Positions 15,391 to 23,546 of a stretch of 35,220 bases of DNA are shown here, in pieces; within the stretch, counting starts at the first letter, position 1; each line of letters opens with the position of its first letter. The position numbers and the translations under genes were made by a program. The notes beneath the pieces were generated by a model. It was not told the DNA's origin and searched no databases. It saw only the letters and a list, made by a program, of their open reading frames with translations. The DNA lies in NCBI GenBank assembly GCA_014378705.1, contig JACMND010000118.1, positions 1 to 35,220 of the forward strand, given 5' to 3'. This stretch comes from Pedobacter sp. Lineage in GTDB: Bacteria; Bacteroidota; Bacteroidia; Sphingobacteriales; Sphingobacteriaceae.

Positions 15391-16485
15391 TTGTCTTTAC
15401 TTCATCAAATTGCCCTAACCCTAATTACTGGTGTAGGTGATGTTAATGCTCGTAGCCTTATCAGTTATTGTGGATCTGCCGAAGAAGTATTTAAATGTAA
15501 ACCTAGTTCATTAATCAAAATTCCCGGAATAGGGAAAATAACAGCAGAATCTATAATTAACCACTCCACTTTTAACAGGGCCGAAAAAGAGATGTTGTTT
15601 GTGGAAAAGTATAAAATCAAAACTTTTTTCTTAACAGATGCGGCTTATTCGTCAAGATTGCGCAATTGTGAGGATGCTCCTTTAATGCTTTATTTCAAAG
15701 GTGAAACTGATTTTAACTCAGCCAGAATAATTAGCGTGGTCGGGACAAGAAATGCTACAGAATACGGCAAAGAAATTTGCAATCAGCTAATAGCTGATCT
15801 CCAAAAACACAATCCAATAATAATTAGTGGGTTGGCATATGGTATTGATAGTATGGTTCACAAAAATTGTATCAAAAATAACATTCGTACCATTGGTGTG
15901 CTTGGTCATGGTCTTGATCGACTATACCCGGCGTTAAACAGGTCATTGGCTGAAAAGATGCTAGAAAATGGAGGCTTGTTAACTGAATTTAGGTCTGAAA
16001 CAAATCCCGATAGAGAAAATTTTCCCAAGCGGAACAGAATTATAGCCGGCCTCTCTGATGCTACAATTGTTGTAGAAGCGAGTATCAAAGGGGGTGCATT
16101 AATAACTGCTCAACTTGCTAATTCTTATAACAGGGATGTTTTTGCATACCCCGGAAGGATCGATGATGAATTTAGCTCTGGTTGTAATTTTTTGATAAAA
16201 ACCAACCGTGCAAACCTTATAAATGGTATTAAGGATATTGAATACCTTTTAGGATGGACAGAATTAGCAATTAAACAAGTTAAACCTCAGCTAAGCCTCC
16301 TTTTAAACCTGAATGAAGATGAACAAAAAATTGTGGACATTCTTAATGAAAAAGGCAGTCTGGCCGTTGATGATCTGGCGATACAAAGCAGAATGGTGCA
16401 AAGTAAGCTGGCAGTTACAATTCTTGGAATGGAAATGAGAGGTATACTTATTTGCCTTCCGGGAAAACTTTATAAACTGGCATGA
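15391..16485 (+). CDS. dprA: DNA-processing protein DprA
   Basis: Binds incoming single-stranded DNA during natural transformation and loads RecA. The 364-aa protein has an N-terminal helix-hairpin-helix region (KIPGIGKITAESI), a Rossmann-like DprA core (VVGTRNATEYG, IISGLAYGIDSMVH, GVLGHGLDRLYP, PKRNRIIAGLSDATIVVEA, KGGALITAQLA) and a C-terminal winged-helix region (about 300-364). The start is TTG at 15391, three bases after the rsmG stop; no ATG is available near the expected N-terminus. It is last in the operon and ends four bases before the convergent phosphatase gene, with no terminator between. Confidence 0.95.
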   Translation: MSLLHQIALTLITGVGDVNARSLISYCGSAEEVFKCKPSSLIKIPGIGKITAESIINHSTFNRAEKEMLFVEKYKIKTFFLTDAAYSSRLRNCEDAPLMLYFKGETDFNSARIISVVGTRNATEYGKEICNQLIADLQKHNPIIISGLAYGIDSMVHKNCIKNNIRTIGVLGHGLDRLYPALNRSLAEKMLENGGLLTEFRSETNPDRENFPKRNRIIAGLSDATIVVEASIKGGALITAQLANSYNRDVFAYPGRIDDEFSSGCNFLIKTNRANLINGIKDIEYLLGWTELAIKQVKPQLSLLLNLNEDEQKIVDILNEKGSLAVDDLAIQSRMVQSKLAVTILGMEMRGILICLPGKLYKLA

Positions 16486-16489
16486 TCGT

Positions 16490-16993
16490 TTAAAATTTCA
16501 CTATGTTTTTGGGAAAATCAAAAAGCAGTAATTTGCCTGTTCCATAACTAACCAGATTCCATTTGTCGAAAGGGAATTCTATTAAGGCTATACCTGTGGT
16601 TGGAAGATTGTCTAAGATAGAATTGTTGCTTAACCGGAAAGCTAGTTCTGAAAAACCAGGATTATGACCGAAAAAGCCAATCAAATTAGCCTTGTTATCA
16701 AAACCATTAATTATTTTGAGAAGCTTAGATGATGAAGCTTCATAAATATCTTCGTTTTTAATAACAGCTGAATGATTGATTTTAAATTTATCAGCGAAAT
16801 AATTAGCCGTAGTCAAGGCTCTCAGTGCCGGACTGCTAACTAATATTTGAGGAATAATATTTTGCTTAAAAAGCCTTACGGCCATTTCCTGAGCGTTTTT
16901 ATGTCCCCGGTCATTTAATGGCCGGTCAAAATCTTTTAAAGATAAATCGTTTCTATCTGATTTTGAATGGCGTACAATTAAAAGCTGTTTCAT
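16490..16993 (-). CDS. SixA-type histidine phosphatase
   Basis: A 167-aa protein of the histidine phosphatase (phosphoglycerate-mutase-like) superfamily. It shows LLIVRHSKSDR (R8, H9, the phosphoryl-accepting His), DFDRPLNDRG, SSPALRALTTA (R58) and FFGHNPGF (second catalytic His110). SixA of E. coli dephosphorylates phosphohistidine on a phosphocarrier; here the substrate is unknown. An HPt protein is encoded about 5 kb away, but nothing ties them together. It is the last gene of the polX-GT9-phosphatase minus-strand series and is convergent with dprA. Confidence 0.88.
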   Translation of the reverse strand: MKQLLIVRHSKSDRNDLSLKDFDRPLNDRGHKNAQEMAVRLFKQNIIPQILVSSPALRALTTANYFADKFKINHSAVIKNEDIYEASSSKLLKIINGFDNKANLIGFFGHNPGFSELAFRLSNNSILDNLPTTGIALIEFPFDKWNLVSYGTGKLLLFDFPKNIVKF

Positions 16994-17061
16994 ATTGATT
17001 CCATCAATTTTTGCTCTTCAAATGTATTTATTAAATTTTGGTTTGATTAATAAAAATGACA

Positions 17062-18051
17062 TCAGATTGTTTCAAATTCCAAACTCTTTTCACCAATAAA
17101 ACTCATATTTATTTCATTCATACATTTAAAATGGCCAAGCGGACATTTTTTATATCCAATTTTTGAGCACGGCCGGCAATGTAAATTATTTACTTCGGCA
17201 AACACAGAATTCGTAACCTTATATGGATACATTCCAAACTCTGGAACGGTATTTCCCCAGACAGAAATTATAGTTTTGTTAAATGCAGCCGCAATATGCA
17301 TCAACCCGGTATCATGTGTAATTATTTGACTTGCCATTTTTACAAGATATGCTGACTGATCCAAACTAAATTTTCCACAGGCATTAAAAACATTTGAACT
17401 GGAATTTCTTGCAATCTCATCACCTTCCAAGGCATCTTCATTCCCACCTAATAATACAATTGGCTTATTTATTTTTATACATAACTCAATAATTTTTTCT
17501 TTTGGAAGTTTTTTAGTAGTGTGCTGGCCACCAATTACAAGGCCGATATATTGCTGATGGGATTGAGGCAAAAGATTGGTTAGCTGGTAAATTTCATTAA
17601 AAAAGTAATCTAAACCTTTACCGTCATTTAATATCCCCAGGGGTTTACAGGCTGCAAAATAGCGATCTACGATGTGCAGGTCAGGCATTCTACGGATTTT
17701 AAAATTAACCAATAGCCATTTTTGCCAGTTTAATTTATCAAACGAATATAACTTTACAAAAAGTCCGATCCCTATAATCTTTGTTCTTAAATTTTGATGC
17801 AGATCTATAATCACATCAAATTTTTCAGCTCTTAGTTGGGTAATAGTTGTTAGATAATTTTGATCGAACAGATGGAGTTTATCAATATTTGGATTTGAAC
17901 ACAGGATGTTGTTAAATTTCTTTTTGGTGAGATAATGGATCTCAACTCCTTTCAATTGTTGCTTTAAACACCTGATAATAGGAGTTGTTAATACAATATC
18001 TCCTATAGAACTGAAACGGATGATGAGAATTTTCAGATTTTCAATTTTCAA
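17062..18051 (-). CDS. Glycosyltransferase family 9 (heptosyltransferase-like)
   Basis: A 329-aa GT-B-fold enzyme. Family features are KILIIRFSSIGDIVLTTP at the N-terminus, FDVIIDLHQNLRT, VLLGGNEDALEGDEIA, and ITHDTGLMHIAAAFNKTIISVWG, the donor-site region. A Cys-rich C-terminal stretch (CRPCSKIGYKKCP) is seen in many GT9 proteins. It probably adds a sugar to LPS core, and so fits with the Lpt permease gene in the window. The start is TTG at 18049-18051, overlapping the polX stop (TTGA); no ATG lies near the expected N-terminus. It is translationally coupled to polX. Confidence 0.92.
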   Translation of the reverse strand: MKIENLKILIIRFSSIGDIVLTTPIIRCLKQQLKGVEIHYLTKKKFNNILCSNPNIDKLHLFDQNYLTTITQLRAEKFDVIIDLHQNLRTKIIGIGLFVKLYSFDKLNWQKWLLVNFKIRRMPDLHIVDRYFAACKPLGILNDGKGLDYFFNEIYQLTNLLPQSHQQYIGLVIGGQHTTKKLPKEKIIELCIKINKPIVLLGGNEDALEGDEIARNSSSNVFNACGKFSLDQSAYLVKMASQIITHDTGLMHIAAAFNKTIISVWGNTVPEFGMYPYKVTNSVFAEVNNLHCRPCSKIGYKKCPLGHFKCMNEINMSFIGEKSLEFETI

Positions 18052-19730
18052 GTCCTTATACTTTGTTTTTTATTGGTTAAGTATTTTGTTATATCTTTAA
18101 GATTCATGGCATTTAAACAATTATCTGCTGATACGCCACCTTTTCTGGCAACAAAAACACCATAACGCATATCCATCAAGCCCGTAATTCTGTGAGCATC
18201 CGGATTAACAGAAAGTAAAACCCCTTTTTCTATAGCATATCTATGCCATCTCCAGTCAAGATCCAGCCGAAGAGGATTGGCGTTAATTTCTATAATCACA
18301 TTGCTTGACGCACAAGCATCAATAACTTTTTTATGATCAATCGGATAACCGCTGCGTGTTAAAAGCATCCGCCCGGTAGGATGACCCAGAATTGTCGTAA
18401 ACGGGTTTTCTATAGCTTTGATCAGCCTATCAGTTGCTTTCTGTTCGGTCATTTTAAAAATAGAATGTACAGAAGCCACTACAAAATCAAATGTATCCAG
18501 AATATCGTCGCTGTAATCAAGAGAACCATCGTACAAAATGTCCGACTCAATACCTTTAAATATACGGAACGGACTTAGCTTTTTATTTAAATCATCAATT
18601 TCGCGATGCTGTGCTTCTACGCGTATTTCATTTAACCCGCTGGCGTAAAAAGCAGATTTCGAGTGGTCACAAATTCCAAAATATTGCAGTTTTAAATTAT
18701 GCTGGCAAAATAATGCCATCTCCTCTATTGAGTTAATGCCATCACTCCAGTTACTGTGATTATGTAAACTTCCTTTAAGGTCTTGAAAATTTAGCAGGGC
18801 AGGTAACGCATTACTTGCGGCCAGATCAATTTCATTTGTATTTTCACGTAATTCGGGTTCTATAAATTGAAGCCCCGCTAGTGTGTAAATGTCATTTTCG
18901 GTTTTGCCGTTTAACTGAACATTAGCTATCCTGTTTTTTAAATTTTGAACATGTTCCCGATTTCCTGTTTTTTCAATTAGCTGCCAGCCAAACTCATCCT
19001 CCGTACAAAAATCAAAATGGACTACAATACCTTCATCATTTTTTGCTGTTACATGGTTTTGTCCCTGACTTATTAAGTTTAAGCCGGCAGTTTGAAGATC
19101 ATTAATAATATTCGGTGTAAGATTTAAACCGCATAAAATATTTAGGCCGTCTATAATTTCACATTTACGACGGTAATCTCCGGTAAAATGTAGATAAGAT
19201 GTTTTAAAAAGATTAATGAGATTTTTTAATAGTCCCTCTGCATAATTTTCTACGCGGGCGTAAAGATAGCGCCCGCTGCTTGCCATGGTAAATTCGATGA
19301 TCCTGATAAACTCATCCTGAGTTTTTAAACCAAAACCTTTGGCTTCAATCAGGCGATTTTCATTACAGGCGTAATAAAGCTCTCCTATGTTCATTATACA
19401 CAGGTCTTTCCATATAACCGCAACCTTTTTTGGTCCGATACCTTTAATTTGAAGAATCTCTACAATGCCTTCCGGTGTTTGGGAAAGAAGTGATTGTAAT
19501 TCTTTAATTGGATTATTATTTATTAGCTCCCATATTTTAGAAGCGGTACTTTTTCCAATGCCATCTATTTGTTCAATCTCAGTAAGTGATTTCTTAGAGA
19601 TAGGGAAAGGAAGTTTGTCTACTTTAAGCGCAGAATTGGCAATGGATTTAAATTTGAACGGGTTTTCGCCATGAAGTTCCATTAACTGGCTAAGCAATCT
19701 GAGCGTTTTGGCAATTGGTTTGTTTTCCAT
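18048..19730 (-). CDS. polX: PolX-type protein: degenerate polymerase domain, intact PHP nuclease
   Basis: A 560-aa family X polymerase homolog. It has helix-hairpin-helix segments (IDGIGKSTASKI at 55-66, IKGIGPKKVAVI at 95-106), a Pol-beta-like palm (about 150-280) and a C-terminal PHP domain (about 318-550). The PHP metal ligands are all visible: H323/H325, D355/H356, E395, H422, H450 and D511/H513. The palm is degenerate. The family's GSxRR is GDYRR (184-188), the catalytic GDIDIL is DGLNIL (194-199), and the third Asp of VDLR is His238 in VVHFDF. Polymerase activity is therefore unlikely; a 3'-5' exonuclease or AP-endonuclease-type repair role via PHP is more plausible. I recall published work on non-canonical PolX of this kind. 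It is first in a coupled series with GT9. Confidence 0.93.
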   Translation of the reverse strand: MENKPIAKTLRLLSQLMELHGENPFKFKSIANSALKVDKLPFPISKKSLTEIEQIDGIGKSTASKIWELINNNPIKELQSLLSQTPEGIVEILQIKGIGPKKVAVIWKDLCIMNIGELYYACNENRLIEAKGFGLKTQDEFIRIIEFTMASSGRYLYARVENYAEGLLKNLINLFKTSYLHFTGDYRRKCEIIDGLNILCGLNLTPNIINDLQTAGLNLISQGQNHVTAKNDEGIVVHFDFCTEDEFGWQLIEKTGNREHVQNLKNRIANVQLNGKTENDIYTLAGLQFIEPELRENTNEIDLAASNALPALLNFQDLKGSLHNHSNWSDGINSIEEMALFCQHNLKLQYFGICDHSKSAFYASGLNEIRVEAQHREIDDLNKKLSPFRIFKGIESDILYDGSLDYSDDILDTFDFVVASVHSIFKMTEQKATDRLIKAIENPFTTILGHPTGRMLLTRSGYPIDHKKVIDACASSNVIIEINANPLRLDLDWRWHRYAIEKGVLLSVNPDAHRITGLMDMRYGVFVARKGGVSADNCLNAMNLKDITKYLTNKKQSIRT

Positions 19731-19750
19731 TTACACATATTAAAGGTGAC

Positions 19751-19781
19751 AACTAACCATCCAATAAACTAACCATCCAAT
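19751..19781. repeat. Tandem 15-bp repeat between polX and sppA
   Basis: AACTAACCATCCAAT occurs at 19751-19765 and again, identically, at 19767-19781 (16-bp period). The second copy abuts the sppA stop codon. No function is evident. Confidence 0.8.
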
Positions 19782-21555
19782 TTATTTAATATTTATATTA
19801 TAGGGCATACGAGCTTGAATACCGGTAAGATTAATTGCCGCTTTTACCTGTTGGTAATAGGTATAATTTTCTCCAAGTTCCCGTTTGGCAAAATAAATTC
19901 GCACTTTATCGCCTGTATCATTAAACAATGACTGTAGAGGGTCAATCTGTGATGGATACTCCACAACTTTATAATTATCAAGTTTTGCCTTTTTAGCTGC
20001 CGATCTGATTGCGTCGTCAATATTTCCTAGTTTATCTACCAATCCAATCTTTATGGCTTCAGCCCCGGTCCAGACACGTCCCTGACCAATGCTGTCAATA
20101 TAAGTTTGGGATTTTTTTCTTCCTAAAGCCACTTTTTGTGTGAAACTGGAATAGATACGGTTAACTTCGTTTTGTATAATAAGTCTTTCCGCATTTGTAA
20201 GCGGGCGGCTTATTGAACCCAAATCAGCGTATTGGCCAGTTTTAACACCGTCAAAAGTAATTCCCAATTTGTTGTTAAAAAAACCTTTCATATTCGGAAT
20301 AATACCGAACACGCCTATAGAACCGGTTATTGTATTTGGTTGGGCATAAATTGAATCTGCAGCACAAGCAATATAATATCCACCAGAAGCAGCAACATCC
20401 CCCATGGATACAATTATTGGTTTTACTTTCTTGGTAAGCACAACTTCCCGCCAGATAACATCAGAAGCTAAAGCACTACCCCCGGGCGAGTTAACCCTTA
20501 ATACGATGGCTTTTACTTTATCATCGGTTCTTGCTTTTCTAATTGCTCTTGAAATTCTCTCAGAGCCTATAGTTTCATCGCTTCCTTCGCCACCTGTAAT
20601 TTCACCGTTCGCATAAACTAAAGCAATGCGATTTGATGAAGATCCAGAATTATCATTTTCTTTGTCCTGAGGATAATCCGAAATATTTACTGATTTAATA
20701 TCTTTTTTGCTGTCAATTCCTGTTAATGATTTAAGTTCAGCCAGAACCTCGTCTTTGTATTTAATTCCGTCAATCATTTTAAGCCTTAAAGCATCATTTG
20801 CGTTTCGTAGTTGTGCTTTATCGGCAATTGAATAAAGAGAATCTTTAGGAATATTTCTGCTCTGGGATATTCCAACAAGCATGTGATCATATAATGAACC
20901 TAAAAAAGAAGTAACCTGTTTTCGGTTTGGTTCGCTCATTTTATCTAAAATAAACGGCTCCACTGCGCTTTTGTAAGTTCCTACTTTAATTACCTGAGCC
21001 TCAATGCCTAATTTATCCAAAGCACCTTTTAAAAAGGTAATTTCAGAACTTAAACCTCTAAAATCTAAAATCCCTTCCGGGTTTAAGTATACCTTGGTTG
21101 CCACTGAGGCCAGATAATAAGCGCTTTGAGTGTAAACCTCACTGTAAGCCAGAATGAACTTTTTACTTGTTTTAAAATCGATCAGCGCATTTCTTATTTC
21201 TTCGGTACTTGCAAAACCCGCAGGTATATTACTAACATCAATGTAGATACCTTCAATATTATCATTATTTTTTGCGCTTCGGATGTTTGCTAAAATATCA
21301 TTTAAACCAATTTTTTTATTAGATTGAAAATTCATAAAATTAAAATCTGATAAAGGACCTTTATCAGATCTTTCTGTAATGGCGTTGTTAAAACTTAAGT
21401 GTAAAACGGTATTTTCAGATACTTTTGCTTTTTTATCACTTCCGGCCGTTGAGATTACCGCTGTAACCATAACGATTATCAGTAAAAAAATAACAAAAAA
21501 AAGATAGGATGACCCCGATCATTGAGGCGAAAACAAATTTGAAGAATTCTTTCAT
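19782..21555 (-). CDS. sppA: Signal peptide peptidase SppA, frameshifted near the N-terminus
   Basis: Membrane-bound serine protease that degrades cleaved signal peptides. The main frame (19782-21470) begins MVTAVIST and lacks a membrane anchor. Upstream, an ATG at 21553-21555 encodes MKEFFKFVFASMIGVIL in another frame. Removing one T from the T8 run at 21495-21502 (minus strand) joins the two frames into ...VILSFFVIFLLIIVMVTAVIST, a clean signal anchor, and gives 590 aa, normal for the family. Catalytic features are intact: VGTYKSAVEPF (Lys) and MGDVAASGGYYIACAAD (Ser), plus RVNSPGGSALASD. The cause may be sequencing or assembly error, a real mutation, phase variation, or transcript slippage. 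It is divergent from folK. Confidence 0.88.
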
Positions 21556-21643
21556 TATGTGAGTAATTGTTATAACTATGCAAGTATACTAATTAACAGA
21601 TGTTAAAATCTGAGATTTGTTACAATGAGATTTTAATTTATAT

Positions 21644-22129
21644 ATGGACGAAACGATATTGCTTTTAGGGAGTAATCTGGGTGATACTAAAAAGCACATT
21701 TCTGCTGCAATTGAACTTATCAGTAAAAAAATAGCTAAAGTTAAACTGGTGTCATGCTTATATCAAACCGCAGCCTGGGGCAAAACTGATCAGCCGGATT
21801 TTATTAACCAGGCGGTTGTTCTGGATACAAATATTGAACCTAAGAAACTTTTACAAAACATTCTCGTAATAGAAAAAAAATTAGGGCGACATCGTTCTGA
21901 AAAATGGGGTTCGAGAATTATTGATATTGATATTTTATTTTTAGGAAGTCAAATTATCAGGCAGGAGGATCTAACTATCCCGCATCCTTTTTTACATAAA
22001 CGAAGATTCACCCTAATGCCATTGTTAGAAGTAAGACCTGATTTTGTGCATCCTGTTTTAAAAGAAACTATGACACAGTTATTTGAGAAGTTGGATGATA
22101 ACCTGTCAGTAATTAAACTTAATCATTAA
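21644..22129 (+). CDS. folK: 2-amino-4-hydroxy-6-hydroxymethyldihydropteridine pyrophosphokinase
   Basis: HPPK transfers pyrophosphate from ATP to 6-hydroxymethyl-dihydropterin, the step before dihydropteroate synthase in folate synthesis. The 161-aa protein has LLLGSNLGDTKKHI, YQTAAWG, DFINQAVV, the Mg-binding GSRIIDIDILFL and the family's IPHP...R-F-L-PL pattern (LTIPHPFLHKRRFTLMPLLE). The ATG at 21644 gives the standard N-terminus. It supplies the pathway that FolA, encoded elsewhere in the window, completes. It is followed after 10 bases by an HPt-domain gene. Confidence 0.96.
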   Translation: MDETILLLGSNLGDTKKHISAAIELISKKIAKVKLVSCLYQTAAWGKTDQPDFINQAVVLDTNIEPKKLLQNILVIEKKLGRHRSEKWGSRIIDIDILFLGSQIIRQEDLTIPHPFLHKRRFTLMPLLEVRPDFVHPVLKETMTQLFEKLDDNLSVIKLNH

Positions 22130-22139
22130 ATTACGCCCT

Positions 22140-22523
22140 ATGCCAGAATTTTTACAAGAAAAAATTACATCAGCTAAAGTAGATCTTAGTTATTTAGAAG
22201 AAATAGCCGGAGGAAGCAATGATTTTATTATTGAGATGATTGATATGTTTTTAAACCAAACCCCCGGATATCTAAATGATATAAAAAAGGGAATTGTTGA
22301 AAAAAATTGGAAAACAGTATCAGAAATAGCTCATAAAATTAAACCTACACTTGCTTTTATGGGTTCTGACTCTGCCAGGGAAACAATGGCTCTAATAGAA
22401 TTTAATTCAAAAAACCTGGTTGAACTAAATAAAATTGAATCAATTTTTGATGATCTGCATGTGTTTTGCCTGCAGCTTTGCGAAAATTTAAAGGTTACTA
22501 AAGAGCAATTGCCTAAAGATTAG
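22140..22523 (+). CDS. HPt (histidine phosphotransfer) domain protein
   Basis: A 127-aa, all-helical phosphotransfer protein. The phosphorylatable His is H65 in SEIAHKIKPTLAFMG, the usual HxxKP motif on helix 3. The first half includes DLSYLEEIAGGSNDFIIEMIDMF, typical of stand-alone HPt proteins. It would relay phosphoryl groups between a hybrid histidine kinase and a response regulator, but no two-component gene lies in the window. It starts 10 bases after folK, so the two are probably co-transcribed. Its stop codon overlaps the convergent purS stop. Confidence 0.9.
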   Translation: MPEFLQEKITSAKVDLSYLEEIAGGSNDFIIEMIDMFLNQTPGYLNDIKKGIVEKNWKTVSEIAHKIKPTLAFMGSDSARETMALIEFNSKNLVELNKIESIFDDLHVFCLQLCENLKVTKEQLPKD

Positions 22524-22774
22524 CTTACCATTTTAAGATTAAAAACATAGCTTTCCATAATTAAATTGGCAAGTAATTTTTTGCATGCCTGGTCAATTTT
22601 TTCTTTTGCATCGTGTTCATTAGTAGCCACAATTTCCAAGGTGATGTGTTTACCGATGCGCACATTTTGAATATTCTCTAAGCCGAGGTTTTTCATACTT
22701 CCTGTAACAGCTTTTCCTTGAGGATCTAAAATCTCTTTAAGGGGCATTACATCTATTTCAGCGATAAATTTCAT
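22520..22774 (-). CDS. purS: Phosphoribosylformylglycinamidine synthase subunit PurS
   Basis: An 84-aa small subunit of the PurSQL FGAM synthase; the PurS dimer helps channel ammonia from PurQ to PurL in purine synthesis. It shows IAEIDVMPLKEILDPQGKAV, LGLENIQNVRIGKHITLEI and KLLANLIMESYVF, all PurS hallmarks. PurL and PurQ are not nearby. Instead the gene overlaps pssA by 4 bp (ATGA), so it is translated as part of a rho-pssA-purS series. The final 4 bp overlap the stop of the HPt gene on the other strand. Confidence 0.92.
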   Translation of the reverse strand: MKFIAEIDVMPLKEILDPQGKAVTGSMKNLGLENIQNVRIGKHITLEIVATNEHDAKEKIDQACKKLLANLIMESYVFNLKMVS

Positions 22775-23466
22775 CTAAGTTTGAATTGAATTAAGGATAA
22801 AAATATGTATATAAATACAATTATAGGCACTGCCGCAAATTTAAAAATGAGTATCAAAATAATTCCTGAAATAATCAGGATATAACGAAATAAATTGTCG
22901 TTAAAATTGAGACTTTTAAATTTCAATGAGATCAGCGGAATTTCGGTAACCAATAATATACTCATCCCCAAACTGAAAATAAATAGAAAAAATGGATTAA
23001 GGATATATGCTGAAAAAAACCAGTTGCCCTGAGCCAGGATCATCGGTAATGAAGCGATAAGAATGGCATTTGCGGGGGTTGGCAATCCGATAAAATTATC
23101 AGATTGACGCTCATCAATGTTAAATTTCGCTAACCTGAGTGCTGAAAAAACAGTAATTAAGAAAGAGGAGTAATTTAAAAAAGTACTGATATTTCCCAGC
23201 TGCGGCGATTGCAAAAAAAGTTGATATATAATTACCGAAGGAAGTACACCGAAACTGACAATATCGGCCAGAGAATCAAGTTGTTTACCAATTTCTGAGT
23301 AGGCTTTAAACAGTCTGGCAATCATCCCATCTAAAAAATCAAGTAAAGCAGAAATTAAAATGGCATAACCGGCAATTATCAGCTCTCCCTTAAATGCGTA
23401 TACAATGCCAACGCAACCACTAAATAAATGTAAACATGTAATAAAATTGGGTATATGTCTTTTCAT
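22771..23466 (-). CDS. pssA: CDP-diacylglycerol--serine O-phosphatidyltransferase
   Basis: Makes phosphatidylserine, the precursor of phosphatidylethanolamine, at the inner membrane. The 231-aa protein begins MKRHIPNFITCLHLFSG, typical for the PssA subgroup, and has about seven hydrophobic segments. The CDP-alcohol phosphotransferase signature D-G-x2-A-R-x8-G-x3-D-x3-D is complete (D46, G47, A50, R51, G60, D64, D68). The opening RHIPNxxT favours PssA over PgsA. It lies downstream of rho on the same strand, separated by an 80-bp repeat-rich spacer, and overlaps purS. Confidence 0.92.
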   Translation of the reverse strand: MKRHIPNFITCLHLFSGCVGIVYAFKGELIIAGYAILISALLDFLDGMIARLFKAYSEIGKQLDSLADIVSFGVLPSVIIYQLFLQSPQLGNISTFLNYSSFLITVFSALRLAKFNIDERQSDNFIGLPTPANAILIASLPMILAQGNWFFSAYILNPFFLFIFSLGMSILLVTEIPLISLKFKSLNFNDNLFRYILIISGIILILIFKFAAVPIIVFIYIFLSLIQFKLR

Positions 23467-23482
23467 AAGCAGTTTTTGGTAA

Positions 23483-23543
23483 AAGTATAAAGTATGAAGT
23501 GTAAAGTATAATACCTGATACCTTATGCTTTATACCTGATACC
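23483..23543. repeat. Tandem heptamers plus two ATACCTGATACC repeats
   Basis: Four consecutive 7-mers (AAGTATA, AAGTATG, AAGTGTA, AAGTATA) occupy 23483-23510. They are followed by ATACCTGATACC at 23511-23522 and an identical copy at 23532-23543, 21 bp apart. This fills almost the whole rho-pssA spacer. Confidence 0.8.
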
Positions 23544-23546
23544 CTC

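Noticed and set aside
21606-21618. AAATCT-g-AGATTT palindrome in the sppA-folK spacer considered an operator
   Set aside because: It is short and AT-rich and no other feature supports it.
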